NCBI RefSeq assembly: GCF_030811455.1
Contig: NZ_JAUSQU010000001.1
Span: forward strand, 7,006,001 to 7,070,000
Direction of reading: 5' to 3'
From: Streptosporangium lutulentum
GTDB taxonomy: Bacteria; Actinomycetota; Actinomycetes; Streptosporangiales; Streptosporangiaceae
Length of the DNA: 64,000 nt
Under the pieces are notes generated by a model. The model was not told the origin of the DNA. It did no database searches and saw nothing but the letters and a program-made list of their open reading frames with translations. The position numbers and the translations under genes were made by a program. Shown here piece after piece: positions 8,839 through 16,600 of the stretch. Position 1 is the first letter of the stretch, and each line of letters begins with the position of its first letter.

Positions 8839-9792
8839 TCATCCCGCGAGGACCCTGACGACCCCCGTCAGCGCGAGCTGGATCAACGCCAGCGGCACCA
8901 GGCCGACCCAGGCGAGCCTCTGGAGCTGGTCCTCACGGAGCCGGGGGTAACTCACCCTGAGCCAGATGACCACGAACACCAGCAGGAACACCTTGATCAG
9001 CATCCACACGGGCCCGGGAAGAAGGGGACCGTGCCAGCCGCCCAGGAACAATACGCTGGTGAGAGCGGAGATCACAATGATCCCGGCGTACTCGGCCAGC
9101 ATGAACAGGGCGAACCTGATCCCGGTGTACTCGGTCATCGGGCCCATGATGATCTCGGAGTCCGCGATCGGCATGTCGAACGGCGGGCGGCGCAGCTCGG
9201 CGAGCCCCGCGACGAAGAAGACCACCGCTCCGATCGCCTGCCAGGGCAGCCACCACCACTGCCAGGCCTCCACGATGCCCGGCAGCGAGAGCGTGCCGGC
9301 GGCCATCGCGACGCTGGAGGCCGCGAGGACCAGCGGCAGCTCGTAGGACATGAGCTGGGCCGCCGAGCGGATCCCGCCCAGGACCGAGTACTTGTTGCCC
9401 GACGACCATCCGGCCATGATCGAGCCGAGCACGCCGATCCCCAGCACGGCGAGGACGAAGAACAGGCCCGCGTCCAGATCCACCCCGACCAGCCCGGGGC
9501 CGATCGGGATGACGACCATCACCACGAGGTAGGGGATCAGCGCCACCCCGGGCGCCAGGGCGAAGACCCGGCGGTCGGCGGCGGTGGGGATCACCTCCTC
9601 CTTCTGCATGAACTTGACCCCGTCCGCGATCAGCTGGGCCCAGCCGTGGAAGCCTCCGGCGTACATCGGGCCGAGGCGCGCCTGCATGTGCGCCATGACC
9701 TTGTGCTCCATCTGCCCGGCGACCAGCGGCAGCACCAGGAAGATCGCGACGATCACAACGAGCCGGACCGCGACGTCGAGCACCTCAGCCAT
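8839..9792 (-). CDS. nuoH: NADH-quinone oxidoreductase subunit H
   Basis: Membrane subunit that forms much of the quinone chamber and couples it to the proton channels; about 317 residues. Motifs: QARLGPMYAGGFHGWAQLIADGVK near residue 39, AELRRPPFDMPIADSE near 205 and TEYTGIRFALFMLAEYA near 231. The IADSE variant departs from the usual EAESE in the acidic loop. The frame has GTG at 9795 directly followed by ATG at 9792; I used the ATG. Overlaps the nuoC 3' end. No nuoD lies between nuoC and nuoH. Confidence 0.94.
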   Translation of the reverse strand: MAEVLDVAVRLVVIVAIFLVLPLVAGQMEHKVMAHMQARLGPMYAGGFHGWAQLIADGVKFMQKEEVIPTAADRRVFALAPGVALIPYLVVMVVIPIGPGLVGVDLDAGLFFVLAVLGIGVLGSIMAGWSSGNKYSVLGGIRSAAQLMSYELPLVLAASSVAMAAGTLSLPGIVEAWQWWWLPWQAIGAVVFFVAGLAELRRPPFDMPIADSEIIMGPMTEYTGIRFALFMLAEYAGIIVISALTSVLFLGGWHGPLLPGPVWMLIKVFLLVFVVIWLRVSYPRLREDQLQRLAWVGLVPLALIQLALTGVVRVLAG

Positions 9793-10324
9793 CACGCCCC
9801 CAGTCGGCGGGCACGCCGGGAGGGAGCGCCTTGCGGCGGCTCGGCGAACCGTGGTCGGACTCGCCGGGTTCCTTGGCCCCCGGCCAGGCCTTGGCGACCC
9901 GGGCGGCCAGCACGAAGTCCTTGCGCAGGGGGAAACCCTCGAAGCCGTCGGGCAGCAGCAACGGGATCAGGTTCGGGTGCCCCTCGAAGATCACACCGAA
10001 CATCTCGAAGGTCTCGCGTTCGTGCCAGTTCGCGCCGCGGAAGACGCCGACCGCGCTGGGCAGCCGGGGGTCGGCGCGCGGCACCCGCGTGCGCAGCAGC
10101 AGGCGGCGGTGCGAGACCCGGTCGAAGACGTGGGCGACGATCCCGAACTCGTCCGGCGGCTCGTCCACCCCGGTCAGCCAGTCGAAGAACTCGTAGCCCT
10201 CGGAGCGGACGAACTCCAGCAGGTCGATCCAGTCGGCGGCGGCGACGTCGACCGTGGTCTCGCCGAAGGACTCCGACACCTGGGCACGCGTGCCGTATCG
10301 CTCCTCGATCGGACCGGAACTCAT
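9785..10324 (-). CDS. nuoC: NADH-quinone oxidoreductase subunit C
   Basis: Peripheral-arm subunit next to NuoD in known complexes; 179 residues. The family signature is clear: FRGANWHERETFEMFGVIFEGHPNL followed by GFPLRKDF. It is a stand-alone NuoC, not a NuoCD fusion, and nuoD is not found downstream or elsewhere in the window. A polar tail of about 35 residues follows the RKDF motif. Start ATG at 10324. Confidence 0.93.
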   Translation of the reverse strand: MSSGPIEERYGTRAQVSESFGETTVDVAAADWIDLLEFVRSEGYEFFDWLTGVDEPPDEFGIVAHVFDRVSHRRLLLRTRVPRADPRLPSAVGVFRGANWHERETFEMFGVIFEGHPNLIPLLLPDGFEGFPLRKDFVLAARVAKAWPGAKEPGESDHGSPSRRKALPPGVPADWGRDG

Positions 10325-10370
10325 CGGCCGCTCACCGCCCCTCGCTGCTCGGCATACGCTCGGCTCCTCG

Positions 10371-10505
10371 CGGAATCAGACATCGGGATCAAGCATCGGG
10401 ATCGGACGCCGGGACCGGACGTCGAGATCAAGCATCGCCGGAATCAGGCATCGGATCCAGATGTCGGGAGCCGGACATCGCGATCAGACATATCGATCAG
10501 ACATA
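10371..10505. repeat. degenerate short tandem repeats between nuoB and nuoC
   Basis: The spacer carries many imperfect copies of a 12-16 bp unit of the type GATCAAGCATCGG or GATCAGACATATC. A similar GGGAATCAGCAC unit occurs at 7611-7675. No ORF is credible here. Most simply this is an intergenic expansion; an mRNA-level role between two operon genes is possible but unsupported. Confidence 0.6.
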
Positions 10506-10994
10506 TCGTTCGCCCAGATTCTCGGCGGCGATCTTCTCCTGGAGCATCATGATGCCGTGGAGCAGCGCCTCGGGCCGCGGCGGGCAGCCGGGGACGTAGA
10601 CGTCCACCGGGATGATCTGGTCGACGCCCTTGGTCACGCAGTAGGAGTCCCAGTAGGGGCCGCCCGAGTTGGAACAGGCGCCGAAGGAGATCACGTACTT
10701 CGGTTCGGGCATCTGCTCGTACAGCCGCTTCACCGCGGGGGCCATCTTGTCGGTCACCGTGCCTGAAACGATCATCAGGTCCGCCTGCCGGGGACCGTTG
10801 GCGAACGGGATGACGCCGAATCTGATGAAGTCGTGCCTGCTCATCGAGGTCGCGATGAACTCGATCGCGCAGCAGGCCAGGCCGAAGTTGAACGCCCACA
10901 GCGAGTAGCGGCGCCCCCAGTTGAGGATGAAGCGCATGGGCTTGGGCGCCAGCCGCGAGACCGGCCCCATCGTGGGCATCGGGAGGTCCGCCAT
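10497..10994 (-). CDS. nuoB: NADH-quinone oxidoreductase subunit B
   Basis: Carries the terminal iron-sulfur cluster N2 beside the quinone site. The conserved cysteines are present: [19 protein letters not shown] and [15 protein letters not shown] chose the ATG at 10994 (MADLPMP) because AAGGAGA sits about 9 bases upstream; the ATG at 11003 is too close to that site. About 165 residues, a normal length. Lies between nuoA and nuoC. Confidence 0.95.
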   Translation of the reverse strand: MADLPMPTMGPVSRLAPKPMRFILNWGRRYSLWAFNFGLACCAIEFIATSMSRHDFIRFGVIPFANGPRQADLMIVSGTVTDKMAPAVKRLYEQMPEPKYVISFGACSNSGGPYWDSYCVTKGVDQIIPVDVYVPGCPPRPEALLHGIMMLQEKIAAENLGERYV

Positions 10995-11048
10995 GATCCG
11001 CATTCTCCTTCGGAGTCGAGGCTCGCGTTCGCCCGGCCATCCGGCCCC

Positions 11049-11420
11049 TCAGGTCCAGGTGAGCACGCGCTTGCGCCAGCCGTACAGGATCCCGAGCGCG
11101 ATGAAGCCCAGGAAGACGAACATCTCGGCCAGGGTGGTCATCCCGAAGCCCGGCGCGGCGAAGATCGTCGCCCAGGGGAAGAGGAAGACCGCGTCCACCG
11201 CGAACACTACGTACAAGTATGTATAGACGTAGTAGCGAACCTGGGACTGGGCCCAGTCGCCGCCGACCGGGTCGACGCCGCATTCGTAGCTGAGCAGCTT
11301 CTCGGGGGTCGGACGGTCCGGACGGAGCATCCGGTTGACGAACAGCGCACCTGCGACGATCACCAAACCGACCGCGAACAGCACGAGGACTACTGCATAA
11401 GAGCTGAAATATCCGCTCAT
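11049..11420 (-). CDS. nuoA: NADH-quinone oxidoreductase subunit A
   Basis: Small membrane subunit next to NuoH and NuoJ; about 123 residues with three helices. Signature KLLSYECGVDP is visible around residue 48. The start is the ATG at 11420 (MSGYFSSYAVV) with GGAGGAGG 5 bases upstream; a longer frame to 11513 is less likely. First gene of the cluster. Confidence 0.95.
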   Translation of the reverse strand: MSGYFSSYAVVLVLFAVGLVIVAGALFVNRMLRPDRPTPEKLLSYECGVDPVGGDWAQSQVRYYVYTYLYVVFAVDAVFLFPWATIFAAPGFGMTTLAEMFVFLGFIALGILYGWRKRVLTWT

Positions 11421-11612
11421 GACGCCTCCTCCCGGTGGAAGGCCCGTCCTCCCGGGAGACCCCGGTCGCACAAAGGTCTCCCACTCTCCACCCACTAGAA
11501 GTATTAGCAGCATCCGCCGACCCCGTCACCCGGCGAAGCCGCCCTGCCCCGCGCCGCTAAAGCCTGCGCCCCGTTAGCCCCAAAAGCGCGCAAATGGGAT
11601 AAAGGCACATTT
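11421..11612. promoter_or_regulatory. divergent promoter region of nuoA and the NodB-domain gene
   Basis: 192 bp separating the minus-strand nuo cluster from the plus-strand lipoprotein gene. A possible minus-strand -10 element TAATAC lies at 11502-11507; no matching -35 is convincing. No gene seen. Confidence 0.35.
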
Positions 11613-13121
11613 ATGGTGGCATTCATGCCCAAAACCCGAATCGCAGGGGGAATCGCGCTGGTTGCCGCGACAGCCGTCGGCTGCGGCGTCACCACCGCCT
11701 CTCACGAGGAGAGCCCCCTCCCTTCCGAACCCACGATGATCGACTATGTGGACCCCTCCCGGGTTTTCGGCCTGAGCACCCAGACCATGTCCGACGACGA
11801 CCCCGACGCCCGGCACGTGCACGCCGTCTACCCCACCCTGACCGACGCCCCCCGCCTCAACGAGAGGCTTCGCCGGAAGGTGGCCGAGGAGCTCGACCGG
11901 TTCACCGGGTCCACCGCGGAGCCGCCGGGCGGCACGCCGCCCGCTCCGGAGTTCAACGTGGACTGGCAGCTCTCCGCCGTGTCCCCCGAGGTCATCGGCG
12001 TACGGCTGCGCATCGGCACCTCCACGGGATCCAGGTGGTCCGAATCCCGCACCACGATCTGGTACGACCGGACGGACAAACGCGCCCTGGACTCCACCGG
12101 CCTGCTCAAGGACCCGGCCGCGCTGAACACGCTGACCGGCCTCGTCAGGAGCAGGCTGGCCCAGCGGTCGCCGGAGACGGATCCCTCCTCGGTCAGGCCG
12201 GACCCGAAGATGTTCGACTCCCTCGGGTTCAACCCGCGCGGCGAGCTCGTCGTGGAGTTCGACGACCGCCAGGTGGCGCCGGAGTCCCTCGGCCGGGTGG
12301 CGGTCGCCCTGCCCCGGTCGCAGACGGAGGGGCTGCTGTCGACGGCCGGGCTGCGGGCACGGCGGGCGGCCCTGAGGCCCGTGACCGCGCCGCCCCCCGC
12401 GCCGCCGTCGAAGGAGGCCGTCGACGCGACGAACGCGGCCGAGCCCCCGGCGGCGAGCTCCCTGGCCGGCAGCGTGGACTGCGCGAAGGCCAAATGCGTG
12501 GCACTGACCTACGAGGACGGCCCGGGGTCCCTGACCGGGCGGCTGCTGGACATCCTCACCGACCACAACGCGCGGGCCACCTTCTTCTGCCTCGGCTCCA
12601 ACGCGTCCGTACAGCCCGAGCTGCTCCGGCGGATGAGCATCGAGGGGCATCTGGTGGCGAATCAGACCTGGTCCCACCGCGATCTCACGACCATGTCCCC
12701 CGCCATGATCGCCGATCAGCTCACCGGCGCGCAGCGCGAGATCATCCAGGCGACCGGGCAGGCTCCCACGCTGATGCGCCCGCCGTACGGCGCCACCGAC
12801 AGCCGGGTCGCCTCCGTCGCGGGCGGCCTGGGCCTGGCGGTGGTCCGCTGGAATGTGGACATCCGGGACGAGCGCGACTCCGACCCCCGGGCCATCGCCG
12901 ACCGGGTCGTCTCAAGCGCCGAGCCCGGCGCGATCGTCCTCCTGCACGACGTCCACTCCGCGACCGTCGACGCCACTCCCGAGATCCTGCGGCGTCTGAC
13001 GGCCGACGGGTACAGTTTTGTCACCGTTCCAGAGCTGTACGGCGCGCGCGGAGTCCAGGCGGGCAAGACCTACGACTCCGGGAACGCCGCTCCCGCCCTC
13101 GACGAACAGCCGATGCCATAA
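11613..13121 (+). CDS. secreted lipoprotein with degenerate NodB polysaccharide deacetylase domain
   Basis: 502 residues with a lipoprotein-like signal (LVAATAVGC near residue 24), a beta-rich middle part (about 60-250) resembling the RsiV/PdaC-type DUF3298 region, and a C-terminal NodB domain (about 290-490). NodB motifs 3 (RPPYG) and 5 (LLHD) are intact. Motif 1 reads TYEDGP instead of TFDDGP, placing Glu where the catalytic Asp is expected. Motif 2 reads QTWSH instead of HTWSH, replacing one metal-binding His. The enzyme may be weak, altered or a binding protein. Start ATG with AAAGG upstream. Confidence 0.85.
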   Translation: MVAFMPKTRIAGGIALVAATAVGCGVTTASHEESPLPSEPTMIDYVDPSRVFGLSTQTMSDDDPDARHVHAVYPTLTDAPRLNERLRRKVAEELDRFTGSTAEPPGGTPPAPEFNVDWQLSAVSPEVIGVRLRIGTSTGSRWSESRTTIWYDRTDKRALDSTGLLKDPAALNTLTGLVRSRLAQRSPETDPSSVRPDPKMFDSLGFNPRGELVVEFDDRQVAPESLGRVAVALPRSQTEGLLSTAGLRARRAALRPVTAPPPAPPSKEAVDATNAAEPPAASSLAGSVDCAKAKCVALTYEDGPGSLTGRLLDILTDHNARATFFCLGSNASVQPELLRRMSIEGHLVANQTWSHRDLTTMSPAMIADQLTGAQREIIQATGQAPTLMRPPYGATDSRVASVAGGLGLAVVRWNVDIRDERDSDPRAIADRVVSSAEPGAIVLLHDVHSATVDATPEILRRLTADGYSFVTVPELYGARGVQAGKTYDSGNAAPALDEQPMP

Positions 13122-13150
13122 CCTCTGGCTATGAGCCCATAGCCAGAGGT
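13121..13150 (+). terminator. strong hairpin after the NodB-domain gene
   Basis: A perfect inverted repeat, arms 13121-13133 and 13138-13150 (13 bp) with loop AGCC, beginning at the last base of the stop codon. There is no T-run, as is common for actinobacterial terminators. Confidence 0.75.
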
Positions 13151-13179
13151 GATGAGACCTGCCCGTATCCGGGACATAT

Positions 13180-13202
13180 AGTTAGGCACCGTGACCCTAA
13201 CT
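13180..13202. promoter_or_regulatory. inverted repeat upstream of korA
   Basis: AGTTAGG at 13180-13186 and CCTAACT at 13196-13202 form a 7-bp palindrome with a 9-bp spacer. It lies about 280 bp before korA in a 326-bp stretch without a gene. Possible operator for an unknown regulator. Confidence 0.4.
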
Positions 13203-13218
13203 GTCCTCTTCGGCCGCT

Positions 13219-13236
13219 TGCACATAGACCTGTGCA
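13219..13236. promoter_or_regulatory. 18-bp palindrome upstream of korA
   Basis: TGCACA-N6-TGTGCA, perfect arms with six-base spacing. The geometry is that of Crp/Fnr-type sites (TGTGA-N6-TCACA), though the bases differ. It lies about 240 bp upstream of korA and is a candidate redox or metabolic control site. Confidence 0.45.
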
Positions 13237-13476
13237 GGCTCGTCGCCGGGTTGTGTCGGGCCAACTGCTCGCGATCGTGACCTTCACGCGGCCATGTCAT
13301 GGCCGCACCGTTCGCGCCCCAGACTCCATCTCAGCGGTCGCCGAGAACACGCGACAAACGTCACTCTCCTCCGCCGAGTGGAACGCGAAAGCCTACGCGT
13401 GACCCCGAGGATCTAGCATGGAAAAAAGAATGTGCCATCAGCAACGGCGCCCTGTCGCGTCGAGGAGGACTGAGCT

Positions 13477-15330
13477 GTGACCAAGCAGGTTCAGCAACTC
13501 GACCGCGTGATCATCCGGTTCGCCGGTGACTCCGGTGACGGCATGCAGCTGACCGGTGATCGCTTCACGGCGGGAACCGCGGAGTTCGGCAACGACCTGT
13601 CGACCCTCCCCAACTTCCCCGCCGAGATCCGCGCCCCCGCAGGAACGCTGCCGGGCGTGTCGAGCTTCCAGCTTCACTTCGCCGACCACGACATCCTGAC
13701 CCCCGGCGACGCGCCCAACGTCCTGGTCGCGATGAACCCCGCCGCGTTGAAGGCCAACCTCGGCGACCTGCCGCGTGGCGCCGACATCATCGTCAACACC
13801 GACGAGTTCACCAAGCGCAACCTGCAGAAGGTCGGTTACGACGGCAGCCCCGTCGACGACGACTCCCTCGCCGAGTGGCGGGTCCACCCGGTGCCGCTGA
13901 CCTCGCTGACGGTCAAGGCGCTCGAAGGCTTCTCGCTGTCCAAGAAGGACGCCGAGCGGTCCAAGAACATGTTCGCTCTCGGGCTCCTGAGCTGGCTCTA
14001 CCACCGGCCGACCGAGGCGACGATCAAGTTCCTCGAGAACAAGTTCGCCAAGAAGCCCGACATCGCCAAGGCCAACATCGCGGCCTTCCAGGCGGGCTGG
14101 AACTACGGGGAGACCACCGAGTCCTTCTCGGTCTCCTACGAGGTCAAGCCGGCCAAGCTGGCCCCGGGCGTGTACCGCAACATCTCCGGCAACCAGGCCC
14201 TCGCCTACGGCCTGATCGCCGCCTCGGTGCAGTCGAGACTGCCGCTGTTCCTCGGGTCCTACCCGATCACCCCGGCGAGCGACATCCTGCACGAGCTGTC
14301 CAGGCACAAGAGGTTCGGCATCCGCACCTTCCAGGCCGAGGACGAGATCGCGGGCGTCGGCGCGGCGCTCGGAGCCGCCTTCGGCGGAGCGCTGGGCGTC
14401 ACGACGACCTCGGGCCCGGGTGTGGCGCTGAAGGCCGAGACCGTCGGCCTGGCCGTGACCACCGAGCTGCCGCTGATCGTGGTGGACGTGCAGCGCGCGG
14501 GCCCCAGCACCGGAATGCCCACCAAGACCGAGCAGACCGACCTCCTCATGGCCATGTTCGGCCGCAACGGTGAGTCCCCGCTGCCGATCGTGGCGCCGTC
14601 CACGCCGTCCGACTGCTTCGACGCGGCGCTGGAGGCGGCCAGGATCGCGGTGAAGTACCGCACGCCGGTCATGCTGCTCTCCGACGGTTACCTGGCCAAC
14701 GGCTCCGAGCCGTGGAAGCTGCCCAGCGCGGCCGAACTGCCGGACATCTCCACCGAGTTCGCCTCCGGGCCGAACCACGAGGACGGCGTGACCTTCCTGC
14801 CGTTCAAGCGCGACACCGAGACCCTCGCCCGCCCCTGGGCGATTCCCGGCACCGCGGGCCTGGAGCACCGGATCGGCGGCATCGAGAAGGCCGAGAACAC
14901 CGGGAACATCTCCTACGACGGCGAGAACCACGACCGGATGGTCCGGATGCGCCAGGCCAAGATCGACGGGATCGCCGACGACATCCCGGCGCTGGAGGTG
15001 GACGACCCCGACGGCGACGCCCGCGTGCTGGTGCTCGGCTGGGGTTCCACCTACGGCCCGATCGCGGCGGCCGCGCGGCGGGTCAGGAAGTCCGGCGGCA
15101 AGGTCGCCCAGGCTCACCTGCGGCACCTCAACCCGCTGCCCGCCAACGTCGGAGAGGTCCTGCGCTCCTACGACAAGGTGCTCCTTCCGGAGATCAACCT
15201 CGGCCAGCTCGCGCTGCTGCTCCGCGCCCGCTTCCTGGTCGACATCATCAGCTACAACCGTGTGCGCGGGCTTCCGTTCAAGGCCGAAGAACTCGCCGGC
15301 GTGATTCAGGACGTGATCGACAGTGAGTAG
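13477..15330 (+). CDS. korA: 2-oxoacid:ferredoxin oxidoreductase, alpha subunit (KorA type)
   Basis: 617 residues. The N-terminal gamma-type domain (about 1-180) begins with RVIIRFAGDSGDGMQLTGD. The thiamine-pyrophosphate-associated alpha domain follows (from about 220), with GSYPITPASDILHELS, EDEIAGVGAALGAAFGG and TTSGPGVALKAETVGLA. With KorB it should oxidise 2-oxoglutarate or a related 2-oxoacid to the acyl-CoA and reduce ferredoxin. The GTG start at 13477 has AGGAGG 6-7 bases upstream. Its neighbouring nuo cluster lacks the NADH module, so ferredoxin from this enzyme is a plausible donor (inference). Confidence 0.92.
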   Translation: MTKQVQQLDRVIIRFAGDSGDGMQLTGDRFTAGTAEFGNDLSTLPNFPAEIRAPAGTLPGVSSFQLHFADHDILTPGDAPNVLVAMNPAALKANLGDLPRGADIIVNTDEFTKRNLQKVGYDGSPVDDDSLAEWRVHPVPLTSLTVKALEGFSLSKKDAERSKNMFALGLLSWLYHRPTEATIKFLENKFAKKPDIAKANIAAFQAGWNYGETTESFSVSYEVKPAKLAPGVYRNISGNQALAYGLIAASVQSRLPLFLGSYPITPASDILHELSRHKRFGIRTFQAEDEIAGVGAALGAAFGGALGVTTTSGPGVALKAETVGLAVTTELPLIVVDVQRAGPSTGMPTKTEQTDLLMAMFGRNGESPLPIVAPSTPSDCFDAALEAARIAVKYRTPVMLLSDGYLANGSEPWKLPSAAELPDISTEFASGPNHEDGVTFLPFKRDTETLARPWAIPGTAGLEHRIGGIEKAENTGNISYDGENHDRMVRMRQAKIDGIADDIPALEVDDPDGDARVLVLGWGSTYGPIAAAARRVRKSGGKVAQAHLRHLNPLPANVGEVLRSYDKVLLPEINLGQLALLLRARFLVDIISYNRVRGLPFKAEELAGVIQDVIDSE

Positions 15331-16396
15331 TGCTGACCTGTCCGCTCCCCACGAGGCCGTCACCAACGGCAGGGGGCTGTCTCTGATCCCGAAGTCCGAG
15401 GTCAAACTCGGTATGAAGGACTTCAAGACCGACCAGGAGGTCCGCTGGTGCCCGGGGTGCGGGGACTACGCGATCCTGTCCGCGGTCCAGTCCTTCGTCC
15501 CCGAGCTCGGCCTCAAGCGCGAGAACATGGTGTTCGTCTCGGGCATCGGCTGCTCCTCCCGGTTCCCGTACTACATGAACACCTACGGGTTCCACTCGAT
15601 CCACGGCCGCGCCCCGGCGATCGCGACCGGCCTGGCCGCCTCGCGCCCGGACCTGTCGGTCTGGGTGATCACCGGTGACGGCGACGCGCTGTCCATCGGC
15701 GGCAACCACCTGATCCACGCGCTGCGCCGCAACGTCAACCTGAACATCCTGCTGTTCAACAACAGGATCTACGGACTGACCAAGGGCCAGTACTCCCCGA
15801 CCTCGGAGATCGGCAAGATCACGAAGTCCACTCCGATGGGCTCGCTGGACAAGCCGTTCAACCCGATCTCACTGGCCATCGGCGCCGAGGCCTCCTTCGT
15901 GGCCCGGACCCTCGACTCCGACCGCAAGCACCTGCAGTCGGTGCTGCGCGAGGCCGTCGAGCACAAGGGCACCTCCCTGGTCGAGATCTACCAGAACTGC
16001 AACATCTTCAACGACAACGCCTTCGAGCCGTTGAAGGACCCCGCGCAGCGTGACGACATCACACTGCGCCTGGAGCACGGCATGCCGATCGCCTCCGCCT
16101 CCAAGGCGGTACGGCGTGCGGCCGACGGCGGCATCGAGGTCGTCCCGAGGTCGTCGGTGAGCGAGGACGAGATCCTCGTTCACGACGCCCACCGCGCCGA
16201 CCCGTCGCTGGCCTTCGCGCTGTCCCGGCTGGACGAGCCCGCCTTCGACCACGTCCCGATCGGCGTCTTCCGCAGTGTGGACCGCCCGTCCTACGACGAG
16301 CTGATGGCGGAGCAGCTCGCGGAGGCCGTCGACGAGCGCGGCAGGGGCGACCTGGACGACCTGCTGCTCTCCGGCGACACCTGGCGCATCGACTAG
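15323..16396 (+). CDS. korB: 2-oxoacid:ferredoxin oxidoreductase, beta subunit (KorB type)
   Basis: 357 residues; the thiamine-pyrophosphate-binding subunit. Motifs: WCPGCGDYAIL near residue 42, FVSGIGCSSRFPYYMNTYGFHSIHGRA near 71 and the TPP motif GDGDALSIGGNH near 119 continuing to NNRIYGLTKGQYSPTS. Cysteines in CPGC and GCSS are the expected cluster ligands. Its GTG start overlaps the korA stop by eight bases, so the two are co-translated. Confidence 0.93.
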   Translation: MSSADLSAPHEAVTNGRGLSLIPKSEVKLGMKDFKTDQEVRWCPGCGDYAILSAVQSFVPELGLKRENMVFVSGIGCSSRFPYYMNTYGFHSIHGRAPAIATGLAASRPDLSVWVITGDGDALSIGGNHLIHALRRNVNLNILLFNNRIYGLTKGQYSPTSEIGKITKSTPMGSLDKPFNPISLAIGAEASFVARTLDSDRKHLQSVLREAVEHKGTSLVEIYQNCNIFNDNAFEPLKDPAQRDDITLRLEHGMPIASASKAVRRAADGGIEVVPRSSVSEDEILVHDAHRADPSLAFALSRLDEPAFDHVPIGVFRSVDRPSYDELMAEQLAEAVDERGRGDLDDLLLSGDTWRID

Positions 16397-16413
16397 GAAC
16401 GGCAAGCCTTCAC

Positions 16414-16447
16414 CCGGCCTCTTCGGTCCCCGGACCGGAGAGGCCGG
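16414..16447. terminator. bidirectional terminator hairpin after korB
   Basis: Arms 16414-16429 and 16432-16447 pair along 16 positions with one internal mismatch and a minimal loop. It lies between convergent korB and the Wzz-like gene. The remaining bases to 16600 hold no gene that I can support. Confidence 0.7.
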
Positions 16448-16600
16448 ATCCGTTCGGGCCCCGACGCCCGCCGGCGGCATCCCGCTCAAGACGCGGATCA
16501 CCCCGATCGGCGCGTTCCGCCGCAACGAGCACTCCACCGACGAACCATCCACCGGCCATGGTGCGCGCGGGAACGTCCCGGCGGGTCCGCCAGGTGGGGC

